Below are positions 1-5,454 of a DNA stretch of 5,454 nt, piece by piece; position 1 is the first letter of the stretch, and every line of letters begins with the position of its first letter. The position numbers and the translations under genes are program-made. The stretch spans positions 1 through 5,454 of the forward strand of contig JBCCSZ010000400.1 of assembly GCA_039199225.1 (NCBI GenBank), in the 5' to 3' direction. Origin of the DNA: JBCCSZ01 sp039199225 (GTDB taxonomy: Bacteria; Bacteroidota; Bacteroidia; Chitinophagales; Saprospiraceae). Under the pieces are notes generated by a model that was not told where the DNA came from, searched no databases, and saw nothing but the letters and a program-made list of their open reading frames with translations.

Positions 1-123
1 CTAAAGGTCACACAGCAGGCGTCCCAAAAACTTCAACAGTACATACTAACTGAATATTTCACGCTATTAAACCATCTTCTTGCAGTCATGCAGGATGATG
101 ATTTTATCATCTATTACCAATAA
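1..123 (+). CDS. C-terminal tail of an upstream protein (partial, unrecognised)
   Basis: Frame 1 is open from the left edge for 40 codons and ends at a TAA (121-123). The peptide begins LKVTQQASQKLQQYILTEYF and ends DDDFIIYYQ. It reads like the end of a real protein: a Gln-rich amphipathic stretch, then a hydrophobic helix-like segment (TLLNHLLAVM), then an acidic/aromatic tail. The other two plus-strand frames meet stops early. I do not recognise the family. The stop lies only 39 nt before the chosen start of the next gene (27 nt before its alternative GTG), so it may belong to the same transcript as the YjbH-like genes. An open run of this length also occurs by chance fairly often, so the call is tentative and depends on the sequence to the left. 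Confidence 0.45.
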   Translation, partial: LKVTQQASQKLQQYILTEYFTLLNHLLAVMQDDDFIIYYQ

Positions 124-162
124 ACCAAAGGTTGTTTTGACAACTGCTGGGTGTCAAAGTCT

Positions 163-885
163 ATGTATGGGATAAAGTTTTTTGTGATCATATGTGCTTT
201 GTTCTTTTCGTTGGGAGCAAATCAGTTGCTTGCGCAAGATTTAAGCTTGCTGGGAAACACTGGTTTGATGGTCATTCCAACAGCTGATTTACAAAGCGAT
301 CGAACGCTGTCTTTTGGGTATACCTATGTACATTCAGAAGAAGTGCGTTACAACTTTAGTAAATGGCCTTTCACTGAAGGGTCTGCAGCCCGCGTGGTAT
401 ATGCCAACTTAGCTTTTTTACCTTTCATGGAAGCGACCGTTCGCCTGACGCGACCCTATGCTGGTAAGGAAGAGTTGGGCTTGGGTGATCGTTCCATATT
501 TTTGCGTTTTCGATTGTTGAAAGAAAGAAAATACCTACCTGCTATAGCCATTGGTTTGCATGATTTGATCAGTAGTCCGGGAGGGTATTTTCAGTCTAAT
601 TACCTCGTAGCTTCTAAGCGTTGGGGGGTGGAGGAAAAGGTGTATTATCAGGCTTCAGGAGGCTATGGTTTTAAGTGGTCGGATGCCAATCAAGGCTATC
701 TTTTGGGTTTGTTTGGTGGTGTTCGTGCGGACTGGAAATTTCTCTCGGCAGTTGTCGAGTACGATGCAGAACAGTTGAACGCAGGGCTGAAGGCTCATTT
801 TTTTAAACGGCATATTTATTTGAATGTCGGCTTTTTACAACTGAAACATTTGTCTATTGGTTTGGCGGCGAATTTACGATTGTAA
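163..885 (+). CDS. YjbH-like outer-membrane protein, N-terminal (first barrel) domain only
   Basis: Predicted secreted beta-barrel protein of 240 aa. A signal peptide covers about residues 1-24 (hydrophobic FFVIICALFFSLGA, cleavage near LLA-QD). The mature part carries hallmarks of the YjbH family (exopolysaccharide-associated outer-membrane protein; GfcD in capsule loci): GNTGLMVIPTADL at 31-43, corresponding to the family's G-x-x-G-L-x-x-x-P-T-A start; LRFRLLKERKYLPAIAIGLHD at about 114-134; and GYFQSNYLVASKRWG at 141-155. Alternating strands then run to a C-terminal strand, LSIGLAANLRL, typical of a barrel closing strand. Classical YjbH is about 700 aa; this protein stops where the first domain ends, and the next gene supplies the rest. 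The start is ATG at 163. A GTG at 151 would add MSKS and is possible, but the ATG gives a more compact signal peptide; neither has a clear Shine-Dalgarno. The family assignment is from recognised motifs; a role in polysaccharide secretion is inferred from the family. Confidence 0.85.
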   Translation: MYGIKFFVIICALFFSLGANQLLAQDLSLLGNTGLMVIPTADLQSDRTLSFGYTYVHSEEVRYNFSKWPFTEGSAARVVYANLAFLPFMEATVRLTRPYAGKEELGLGDRSIFLRFRLLKERKYLPAIAIGLHDLISSPGGYFQSNYLVASKRWGVEEKVYYQASGGYGFKWSDANQGYLLGLFGGVRADWKFLSAVVEYDAEQLNAGLKAHFFKRHIYLNVGFLQLKHLSIGLAANLRL

Positions 886-957
886 TATGAATCTGCCTTC
901 ACCACCGAGTTGCTGGAAACAGTAGTTTGGTAGGGTTTAAAAAATAGAAATACCCCC

Positions 958-2232
958 ATGAAACATTCCTTAAAATCGTGCTTTATAATTGGTTTGTATC
1001 TGCTGTGTTTGTCGTCGTATCAGTCTCTGAGTGGGCAGGATTGGATGGGAGCGCAGAGCGATCAGTGGAAGGTAGAGCAGGAGGTGATTTCTCTTTTAGA
1101 AGATGAGGGCTTTCAGAACATTGCTGTTCGTTTGGATTCAACTACTTTTCAACTGACTTTTGAAAATCGCCTCTATCGATTCGAGCCAACAGCCATTCGA
1201 CGAATCATCGAGTTGATCAGTCGGCCATTGTTGAATTCGGAGGCAGAAAATTTAGTGCTGCTTGTCCAGAGCCAGGGGGTTGTCTTGATGTCTGTTGAGT
1301 TACCTGTAACGGCACAGTTGTTTTACGATCGTTCCTGGGCGTTGATTGGTCAACAGATGAAAGTCGAACTGCTGCCGTCGACACAGCCTTCGTTTTCCAA
1401 GAAAATGGTAAATAACAGTGGCAATTACTCTTTCGAATTGTCTGTACTGCCGGGCCTTCGCCTGGCTTTGGGCGGGCAGCCAGACCCCCTTGCCTACGAG
1501 CTGGATTTGCGCCCAAGATTGACAACCTACCTGTGGAAAGGTGCCAAGCTCAAGACGGAGTTGATCCTGCCTATTTCTACGGAATTGAATATTGCTGAAA
1601 ATAAGATGGTACGTCCTGGGTTGCTGGCCTTCCAGCAATTTATCCGCTTGCCAAAGAACGTATTGATGAGCGTTTCTGCGGGTTATTTTTCGGACTACCG
1701 ATACGGAGCTGAAATGGAGGTCGGACGGTTTTGGTTGAACGGTCGCCTGTTTTTGAATGCTCGTTTGGGGCGAACAGGTTATGCGTCTTATCCGATCCGT
1801 CTGGGGCTGGACGAGCCCGAGAAAGGGTGGCAATTCTCTCCGCTGTCGTACTGGAACTACTACCTGGGAGCAGCCTATCGCATTCCACGCTGGGATTTGA
1901 CCGTCGAGTTGTCGTACGCCAAAGCACTGTACAACCAACAGGTCGTAGAACTGAGTTGTACCCGCCAGTTTAACGAATTGGACATAGGCTTTTTTGCTTA
2001 CCGGACAGAGGAGGGCGACAACTATGGGTTTCGTTTATCGGTCCCCATATTCCCAGCGAAATATTTTCGTCCAGGTCGTTTTCACTTTCGTCCAGCCAAG
2101 CATTTTGAGCAACGCTACCAAGGAAGCCTTCATTTTGCCAGCCATTATGAAACCGGAGGAGATTTGCGGACTTATTTTAAAAAACTCAATCCCGATTTCG
2201 TCAAGTCACAAATATCTAATCGAACTCAATAA
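958..2232 (+). CDS. YjbH-like protein, inter-domain module plus C-terminal barrel
   Basis: Predicted exported 424-aa protein matching the part of YjbH missing from the preceding gene. It has its own signal peptide at about residues 1-26 (FIIGLYLLCLSS core, cleavage near LSG-QD). Residues 36-122 form a soluble alpha/beta module: helix VEQEVISLLEDEGF, then strands with FQNIAVRL, FENRLYRF, a helix AIRRIIELISRPL and a strand VLLVQSQGVVLMSVELP. This resembles the region between the two barrels of YjbH, with its 'L..xGF.xVxV' and 'NxxYR' pattern. From about residue 156 amphipathic strands repeat (ELDLRPRLTTYLW, VLMSVSAGYFSDYRYGAEME, YYLGAAYRIP, LDIGFFAYRTEEGDNYGFRL). It ends with SVPIFPAKYFRPGRFHFRPA and DLRTYFKKLNPDF, similar to the YjbH C-terminal tail. 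It lies 72 nt after the first half on the same strand, with A-rich sequence before the ATG. Together the two proteins total 664 aa, near one full YjbH. It probably acts in the outer membrane with its neighbour; the pairing is inferred. Confidence 0.75.
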   Translation: MKHSLKSCFIIGLYLLCLSSYQSLSGQDWMGAQSDQWKVEQEVISLLEDEGFQNIAVRLDSTTFQLTFENRLYRFEPTAIRRIIELISRPLLNSEAENLVLLVQSQGVVLMSVELPVTAQLFYDRSWALIGQQMKVELLPSTQPSFSKKMVNNSGNYSFELSVLPGLRLALGGQPDPLAYELDLRPRLTTYLWKGAKLKTELILPISTELNIAENKMVRPGLLAFQQFIRLPKNVLMSVSAGYFSDYRYGAEMEVGRFWLNGRLFLNARLGRTGYASYPIRLGLDEPEKGWQFSPLSYWNYYLGAAYRIPRWDLTVELSYAKALYNQQVVELSCTRQFNELDIGFFAYRTEEGDNYGFRLSVPIFPAKYFRPGRFHFRPAKHFEQRYQGSLHFASHYETGGDLRTYFKKLNPDFVKSQISNRTQ

Positions 2233-2261
2233 AAAATTAATCACTGTTTAAATTACAAGTC

Positions 2262-3731
2262 ATGAAAAAATATGATGGACTCTCTCGCTCGCTGTGCCAT
2301 TATGCCTTATTGCTATTGATATTTTCCTTTTCGGCCTGCGAGGTTAGCACGCTAGAGGAAGACTTACTCAACGAAAGCTCATCTTCACCCAACCAGGTTA
2401 CCTGTAGTTTTTGCGAAATCGTCTTTCAGGGAAAAGTTAAGGATGGAAAAGAGATCATGGGTGATCCCAACAACGGTGAAGCCTTAATGGGACTGTCCGA
2501 TGCAGTTATCTGCTCTCCATACTTCAAGGGAGAATCCGACGAGAATGGTTGCTTTCGCATCGAAATCAGAGACCCTTTTGACCTCAGCTCTCTCAATCGG
2601 GAAATCGTATTGCGAGCCTACAAAATGGGTTATGTAACAAGTGTGATTCGCATTAACCCTTTTGATTATTTTGATGTCAACGATTGTCCAGGCTCTGCCA
2701 TTGAAATCAACCTCGACTTTGTATTGACACCAGAGCAGTCCAACGTTTTTTCCATTACCAGCGAGCAGTCTACCAATCAATTTACAGATGTCTTTGTTTC
2801 CAGCGTTGAATTTGAAGGGATGGAACTGCGCGAAGAATTTAAAAGCAACTACCTTTTCAATGTGCCAGCAAATGCATTGCCAGCCGGAGAAGCGGCAGAG
2901 GTGCGCATTACGCCACTGCACTTCGATCACTACGCGGGTGCTTTCAAAGCAGCAGATGGAAGCTTTGGTGAACCCATCAAACACTTGAGCTTCCAGCCAG
3001 CCGGCCTGACCTTTACAGAGAAGGTGGTCCTGACGTTTACACCCGATCGCCCCCTATCCGATGATGAAACGCTTGGCTTCTTCACTTTGGAAGAAGACAT
3101 GTTTGATTGTCAATCTTTGAATCCGGATGATCTGTATTGGGAAGAAGAGCAGGAGGTAGAATTTTCTTACAATGCTGCTACCAACGAAGTCTCTATGACT
3201 TTCCAACGTTTTCCTTCTTATGGCTTAATTACGGTTGATTCTAAGCCCATTGAAATTGGCTTGAGCGAAATCAAAACTGGGCCAGGTCTCAATCAGGCAA
3301 CTTATTCCAACTGTGAATGTGGTGATCCAACCGTTCGCACCTTCGAATATGCCTACCGATCTACTGCCGAGCTTTGTTTGGAGGAAGAAAGTACAGAGAA
3401 CGAAAGGATTCGGATTCGCCGACTGCTGAGAACTTTTCTGAACGTCCCTGGTCCAATGACAACCTTCTCGGAGGTGGAGAAAACGGAAGAAGAGGAAGAT
3501 GATTTGTTCTGTGATGTCTTTACCATTGGCGATGTACAAAAGGGCAGCCGTTTCATTTGCATCGGCAAGTGCGAACTGAAGAGTGTAGAAGCTTTCCAAA
3601 GAGGCACTTTCGTCGAAGGTGAATATTGTGGCCAGCCATTTACTTTCTGTAACCTCGCAGTTGTAAGCGTCCTGGAAACCATGGAAGTTTGTCCAACGAC
3701 TACTGAATGTCACCAAGGTTGTACGGATTAG
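2262..3731 (+). CDS. Cysteine-rich lipoprotein with carboxypeptidase-regulatory-like and ZU5-like domains
   Basis: Predicted 489-aa lipoprotein. The signal sequence has a hydrophobic core YALLLLIFSFSA followed by Cys26 (FSAC; Phe at -3 is less usual for a lipobox). The mature N-terminus is acidic and Ser-rich. Residues about 51-155 look like a carboxypeptidase-regulatory/Ig-like beta-sandwich (FQGKVKDG, then DENGCFRIEI, then IVLRAYKMGYVTSVIRI). Residues about 197-325 resemble a ZU5-type module: FNVPANALPAGEAAEVRITP, LSFQPAGLTFTEKVVLTFTP, and a closing segment ending FQRFPSYGLITV. The last 139 residues hold 11 cysteines, including CEC (351-353), CIGKC (433-437), CGQPFTFC (456-463) and Cys 477, 483 and 487, separated by an acidic stretch EKTEEEEDDLF; I do not recognise this C-terminal part. 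There are 17 cysteines after the lipid Cys, suggesting a disulfide-stabilised extracytoplasmic protein. It starts 29 nt after the second YjbH-like gene, so co-transcription is likely. No enzymatic motif was found; a structural or binding role at the envelope is inferred. Confidence 0.75.
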   Translation: MKKYDGLSRSLCHYALLLLIFSFSACEVSTLEEDLLNESSSSPNQVTCSFCEIVFQGKVKDGKEIMGDPNNGEALMGLSDAVICSPYFKGESDENGCFRIEIRDPFDLSSLNREIVLRAYKMGYVTSVIRINPFDYFDVNDCPGSAIEINLDFVLTPEQSNVFSITSEQSTNQFTDVFVSSVEFEGMELREEFKSNYLFNVPANALPAGEAAEVRITPLHFDHYAGAFKAADGSFGEPIKHLSFQPAGLTFTEKVVLTFTPDRPLSDDETLGFFTLEEDMFDCQSLNPDDLYWEEEQEVEFSYNAATNEVSMTFQRFPSYGLITVDSKPIEIGLSEIKTGPGLNQATYSNCECGDPTVRTFEYAYRSTAELCLEEESTENERIRIRRLLRTFLNVPGPMTTFSEVEKTEEEEDDLFCDVFTIGDVQKGSRFICIGKCELKSVEAFQRGTFVEGEYCGQPFTFCNLAVVSVLETMEVCPTTTECHQGCTD

Positions 3732-3827
3732 AACAATCGCCTATTTGACAGCCGTAAAATCCTTCCTAGGTTCCAATACCTCCTGCAACAATCTAGGCCA
3801 GCTTATTTCTTACAGCATGCTCTTATT

Positions 3828-3870
3828 TCGCCCACTTTTCGACATCCTGAGAGTGGGCGATCTTCTTTTT
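3828..3870 (+). terminator. Probable intrinsic terminator of the three-gene operon
   Basis: A perfect 9-bp inverted repeat, TCGCCCACT (3828-3836) and AGTGGGCGA (3852-3860), is followed directly by the T-rich tract TCTTCTTTTT (3861-3870). With wobble pairs the stem can grow by three more pairs, leaving a loop of about 9 nt. The GC-rich stem plus T tail on the plus strand fits a rho-independent terminator. It lies 96 nt after the lipoprotein stop and 88 nt before the YitT ATG, so it would insulate the two units. The T tract is interrupted by C, so efficiency is uncertain. Confidence 0.7.
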
Positions 3871-3958
3871 AGCCTTTTTCTCTAACAAAGCGATGCTTTT
3901 GGTGTAGACAAGTATGACATAGTTTGTGAACAGATTGATATTCAAACCAAGTTGTACG

Positions 3959-4822
3959 ATGCAGTTGACAAAATTGAAAAACCTTACTGTAGAAGTTGTC
4001 CAGATTGGATTCGCCATATTTTTAGCGAGTATTGGCTTAAAGGCGTTTTTGCTGCCCAATGGCTTTTTGGATGGTGGCGCTACGGGAATCGCAATCCTGC
4101 TGAGTAAAATATTTCATTTCAAGCTTTCCATCATCCTTCCCATCGTATCCATCCCGTTTTTCATCATTGGATTTTTTACAGTTACCCGAAAAATTCTGAT
4201 TCGATCGTCTGTTGCCATCTTTTCCTTATCCTTGGTTTTATACTTCGAAAATTTTCAACCCATCACAGAAGACAAGTTAATCATCGCCATTTTTGGAGGG
4301 ATATTTTTGGGTACGGGCATCGGTTTGGCCATACGGAATGGGGCGGTATTGGATGGCTCCGAGATTTTGGGTATCTACCTGAACGATAAATTCGGCATCT
4401 CCATTGGCACCATTATCTTGTTGTTCAACATTGTCTTGTTTGGCATTACGGCCTTGGTGCTTTCTCCCGAAATTGCCATGTACTCAATCCTAACCTATAT
4501 CGTTACGGGCAAAGCCATCGATTTTACCATTCAAGGGTTTGAGAATTATGTCGGTCTGATGATTATTTCCAACAAAAGTGAAGAGTTGCAAAATTCTTTT
4601 TTGGATGAAATTGGACAGGGCATCACCGTTTACAAAGGCGCCAAAGGCTATGGCAAGAGAGGGGTGACCAACAATCGGGAAATCATCCACGTCATCATCA
4701 ATCGAATTGATGTGAGAAGGATCAACAGCATGATCGACAACATCGATACGAGCGCCTTTGTCATAGAGTTTGATGTGAATCATGTGAAAGGAGGAAAAAT
4801 CCGTCGCTATCTGAGCAAGTAA
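3959..4822 (+). CDS. YitT family membrane protein (DUF161 plus DUF2179)
   Basis: Predicted integral inner-membrane protein of 287 aa, the usual size for the YitT family, whose molecular function is not well established. The N-terminal two thirds are hydrophobic, with about six membrane segments (roughly residues 13-32, 57-74, 82-97, 107-125, 148-168 and 171-190). Two family-typical motifs are visible: FLLPNGFLDGGATGIAILLS (30-49) and RNGAVLDGSEILGIYL with GISIGTIILLFNI (126-158), which look like related halves. The soluble C-terminus (about 200-287) fits DUF2179: GQGITVYKGAKGYGKRG, REIIHVIINRIDV, and IDNIDTSAFVIEFDVNHVKGG near the end. I chose ATG at 3959; a GTG at 3926 would add 11 residues (NRLIFKPSCT after the initiator) that look unlike a family N-terminus. 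No strong Shine-Dalgarno is seen. The gene is probably transcribed on its own, being separated from the operon upstream by a terminator and convergent with the next gene. Confidence 0.9.
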   Translation: MQLTKLKNLTVEVVQIGFAIFLASIGLKAFLLPNGFLDGGATGIAILLSKIFHFKLSIILPIVSIPFFIIGFFTVTRKILIRSSVAIFSLSLVLYFENFQPITEDKLIIAIFGGIFLGTGIGLAIRNGAVLDGSEILGIYLNDKFGISIGTIILLFNIVLFGITALVLSPEIAMYSILTYIVTGKAIDFTIQGFENYVGLMIISNKSEELQNSFLDEIGQGITVYKGAKGYGKRGVTNNREIIHVIINRIDVRRINSMIDNIDTSAFVIEFDVNHVKGGKIRRYLSK

Positions 4823-4846
4823 AATACTAGGCGTTAATAGGTAAAA

Positions 4847-5454
4847 TCAGGGAGTCGTTTTTTCTGAATACTCCGTTCCCATCCACCGATCCCAAAAGGT
4901 AAAATACAAACCGTAGTTGTAGTTGAATTTTTTGTGGTGTAGGTCGTGGTGCGTCGCTCCGATGATCCAATAGCGAAACCACCTGAAGTTTTCCGTTTTG
5001 GGATAAATTTCTACCGCTCCATGATTGATGGTTGCCGACAAAGTCATCAATAGAAGTATCAGGAAAAAGCTGTAAACATGGATGGGAACTAGGAGCAAAA
5101 AGGCTGGAAAGAAAAGTGATTGCAAAATGGATTCTGAGGGGTTGAAAGAAAAGGAAGTCAGGCTGCTGGTTTGTACACTTTCGTGATGCCACTTGTGTAA
5201 TCGGCGAAACAACTTGGGGTGGTGCATCCATCGGTGTAGCCAGTAGTAGTAGGTGTCTTGTAAGAGGAGAAACAGTAAAATGCTTAGAGGCGCATACCAT
5301 AAGGGATGGTCTGACCATTGGTGATACAGGGCTGTGTAGTCGTTGAGGTAAAGCCAAAACAAGGCCAGTGCAAAGGCTGCGAAGATGATGGAGCTGAGGG
5401 CCGAGCGTAGAATTTCGAAACGTACCTGGCGGGCAGGGAGTGCCTTGGTTTGCA
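4847..5454 (-). CDS. Fatty acid hydroxylase / sterol desaturase family protein (5' truncated by window edge)
   Basis: Membrane-bound di-iron oxygenase of the fatty-acid hydroxylase/sterol-desaturase superfamily, which hydroxylates or desaturates lipid substrates using oxygen; the substrate cannot be told here. The frame stays open to the right edge: codons above 5362 read QTKALPARQVRFEILRSALS and on into a hydrophobic segment, so the true start lies outside the window and the TTG at 5362 is not the start. About 202 C-terminal residues are visible. The histidine boxes are intact: HRWMHH (H-x3-HH, codons near 5236-5219), HKWHH (H-x2-HH, near 5197-5183), a lone NHG, and HHDLHH (near 4951-4934), followed by the family-typical NYNYGLYFTFWDRWMGTEY. 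Hydrophobic segments sit before the first box and between the second box and NHG (LFFPAFLLLVPIHVYSFFLI). It ends in SEKTTP and converges with the YitT gene, 24 nt between stops. The reading frame is undamaged within the visible part. Confidence 0.93.
   Translation of the reverse strand, partial: QTKALPARQVRFEILRSALSSIIFAAFALALFWLYLNDYTALYHQWSDHPLWYAPLSILLFLLLQDTYYYWLHRWMHHPKLFRRLHKWHHESVQTSSLTSFSFNPSESILQSLFFPAFLLLVPIHVYSFFLILLLMTLSATINHGAVEIYPKTENFRWFRYWIIGATHHDLHHKKFNYNYGLYFTFWDRWMGTEYSEKTTP

Noticed and set aside
94..144. Short inverted repeats before the first YjbH-like gene (GATGAT/ATCATC, and GTTGT/ACAAC at 131-144).
   Set aside because: Arms of only 5-6 bp, AT-rich or partly within a probable coding tail, without a T tract; not convincing as a terminator or operator.
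931..957. GGGT and ACCC flanking the A-rich leader of the second YjbH-like gene, possibly hiding the start codon.
   Set aside because: Only four pairs can form, so a regulatory hairpin is not supported.
1300..1938. Long minus-strand open frames (up to 212 codons) inside the second YjbH-like gene.
   Set aside because: They are antisense shadows; the plus-strand protein has a signal peptide, family-like motifs and regular amphipathic strands, while the minus-strand peptides show no domain or signal.
3729..3872. In-frame extension of about 46 codons after the lipoprotein TAG, ending at another TAG, suggesting stop-codon read-through.
   Set aside because: The extension lacks the Cys-rich character of the preceding domain, runs through the predicted terminator, and an open stretch of this length is not rare by chance.
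3897..3930. Possible Bacteroidota-type promoter before YitT (TTTG near 3898 and TAGTTTG at 3920-3926).
   Set aside because: The downstream element is one base short of the TAnnTTTG consensus, so the match is too weak to annotate, though some promoter must lie between the terminator and the ATG.
3823..4059. Minus-strand 78-codon open frame whose end reads LEKKAKKKIAHSQDVEKWAK, faintly like the tail of a small antitoxin.
   Set aside because: Most of it lies antisense to the YitT N-terminus, its end falls in the terminator stem-loop, and no toxin-like partner is adjacent. The resemblance is too short to support a gene.
4819..4908. Repeated GTAAAAT words around the convergent gene ends.
   Set aside because: Seven-to-nine-base AT-rich repeats at this spacing are expected by chance, and one copy lies within coding sequence.

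Overview
The window looks like chromosomal DNA of a member of the Bacteroidota, possibly a Saprospiria- or Lewinella-like lineage, although the sequence does not fix the genus. Three things point this way. The signal peptides end in the 'xQD' style common in that phylum. The gene starts have no Shine-Dalgarno motif, and some are preceded by A-rich sequence. There is a secreted lipoprotein with carboxypeptidase-regulatory-like and ZU5-like folds. No RNA genes, insertion sequences, CRISPR arrays or attachment sites were seen.

Layout: (a) 1-123 is the probable C-terminal tail of an upstream plus-strand gene. (b) 163-3731 is a probable plus-strand operon of three exported proteins: a 240-aa YjbH N-terminal-domain protein, a 424-aa protein matching the rest of YjbH, and a 489-aa cysteine-rich lipoprotein. 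The gaps between them are 72 and 29 nt. A stem-loop with a T-rich tail at 3828-3870 probably ends this operon. (c) 3959-4822 encodes a YitT-family membrane protein. (d) 4847 to the right edge, on the minus strand, is a 5'-truncated fatty-acid hydroxylase/sterol-desaturase family protein that converges on the YitT gene with a 24-nt gap. No gene-free stretch exceeds 300 bases; the largest gap, 3732-3958, holds the terminator.

The most interesting observation is the YjbH pair. In Enterobacteria YjbH (GfcD in the group 4 capsule locus) is one outer-membrane protein of about 700 residues linked to exopolysaccharide production. Here the same content appears as two adjacent genes, each with its own signal peptide. 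The break falls at the end of the first predicted beta-barrel, so the pair looks like a functional two-subunit form and not a broken gene. The lipoprotein 29 nt downstream is a natural candidate partner at the cell envelope, but that is inferred from gene order alone. The YitT and hydroxylase genes look like ordinary housekeeping or lipid-related neighbours with no evident link to the operon.
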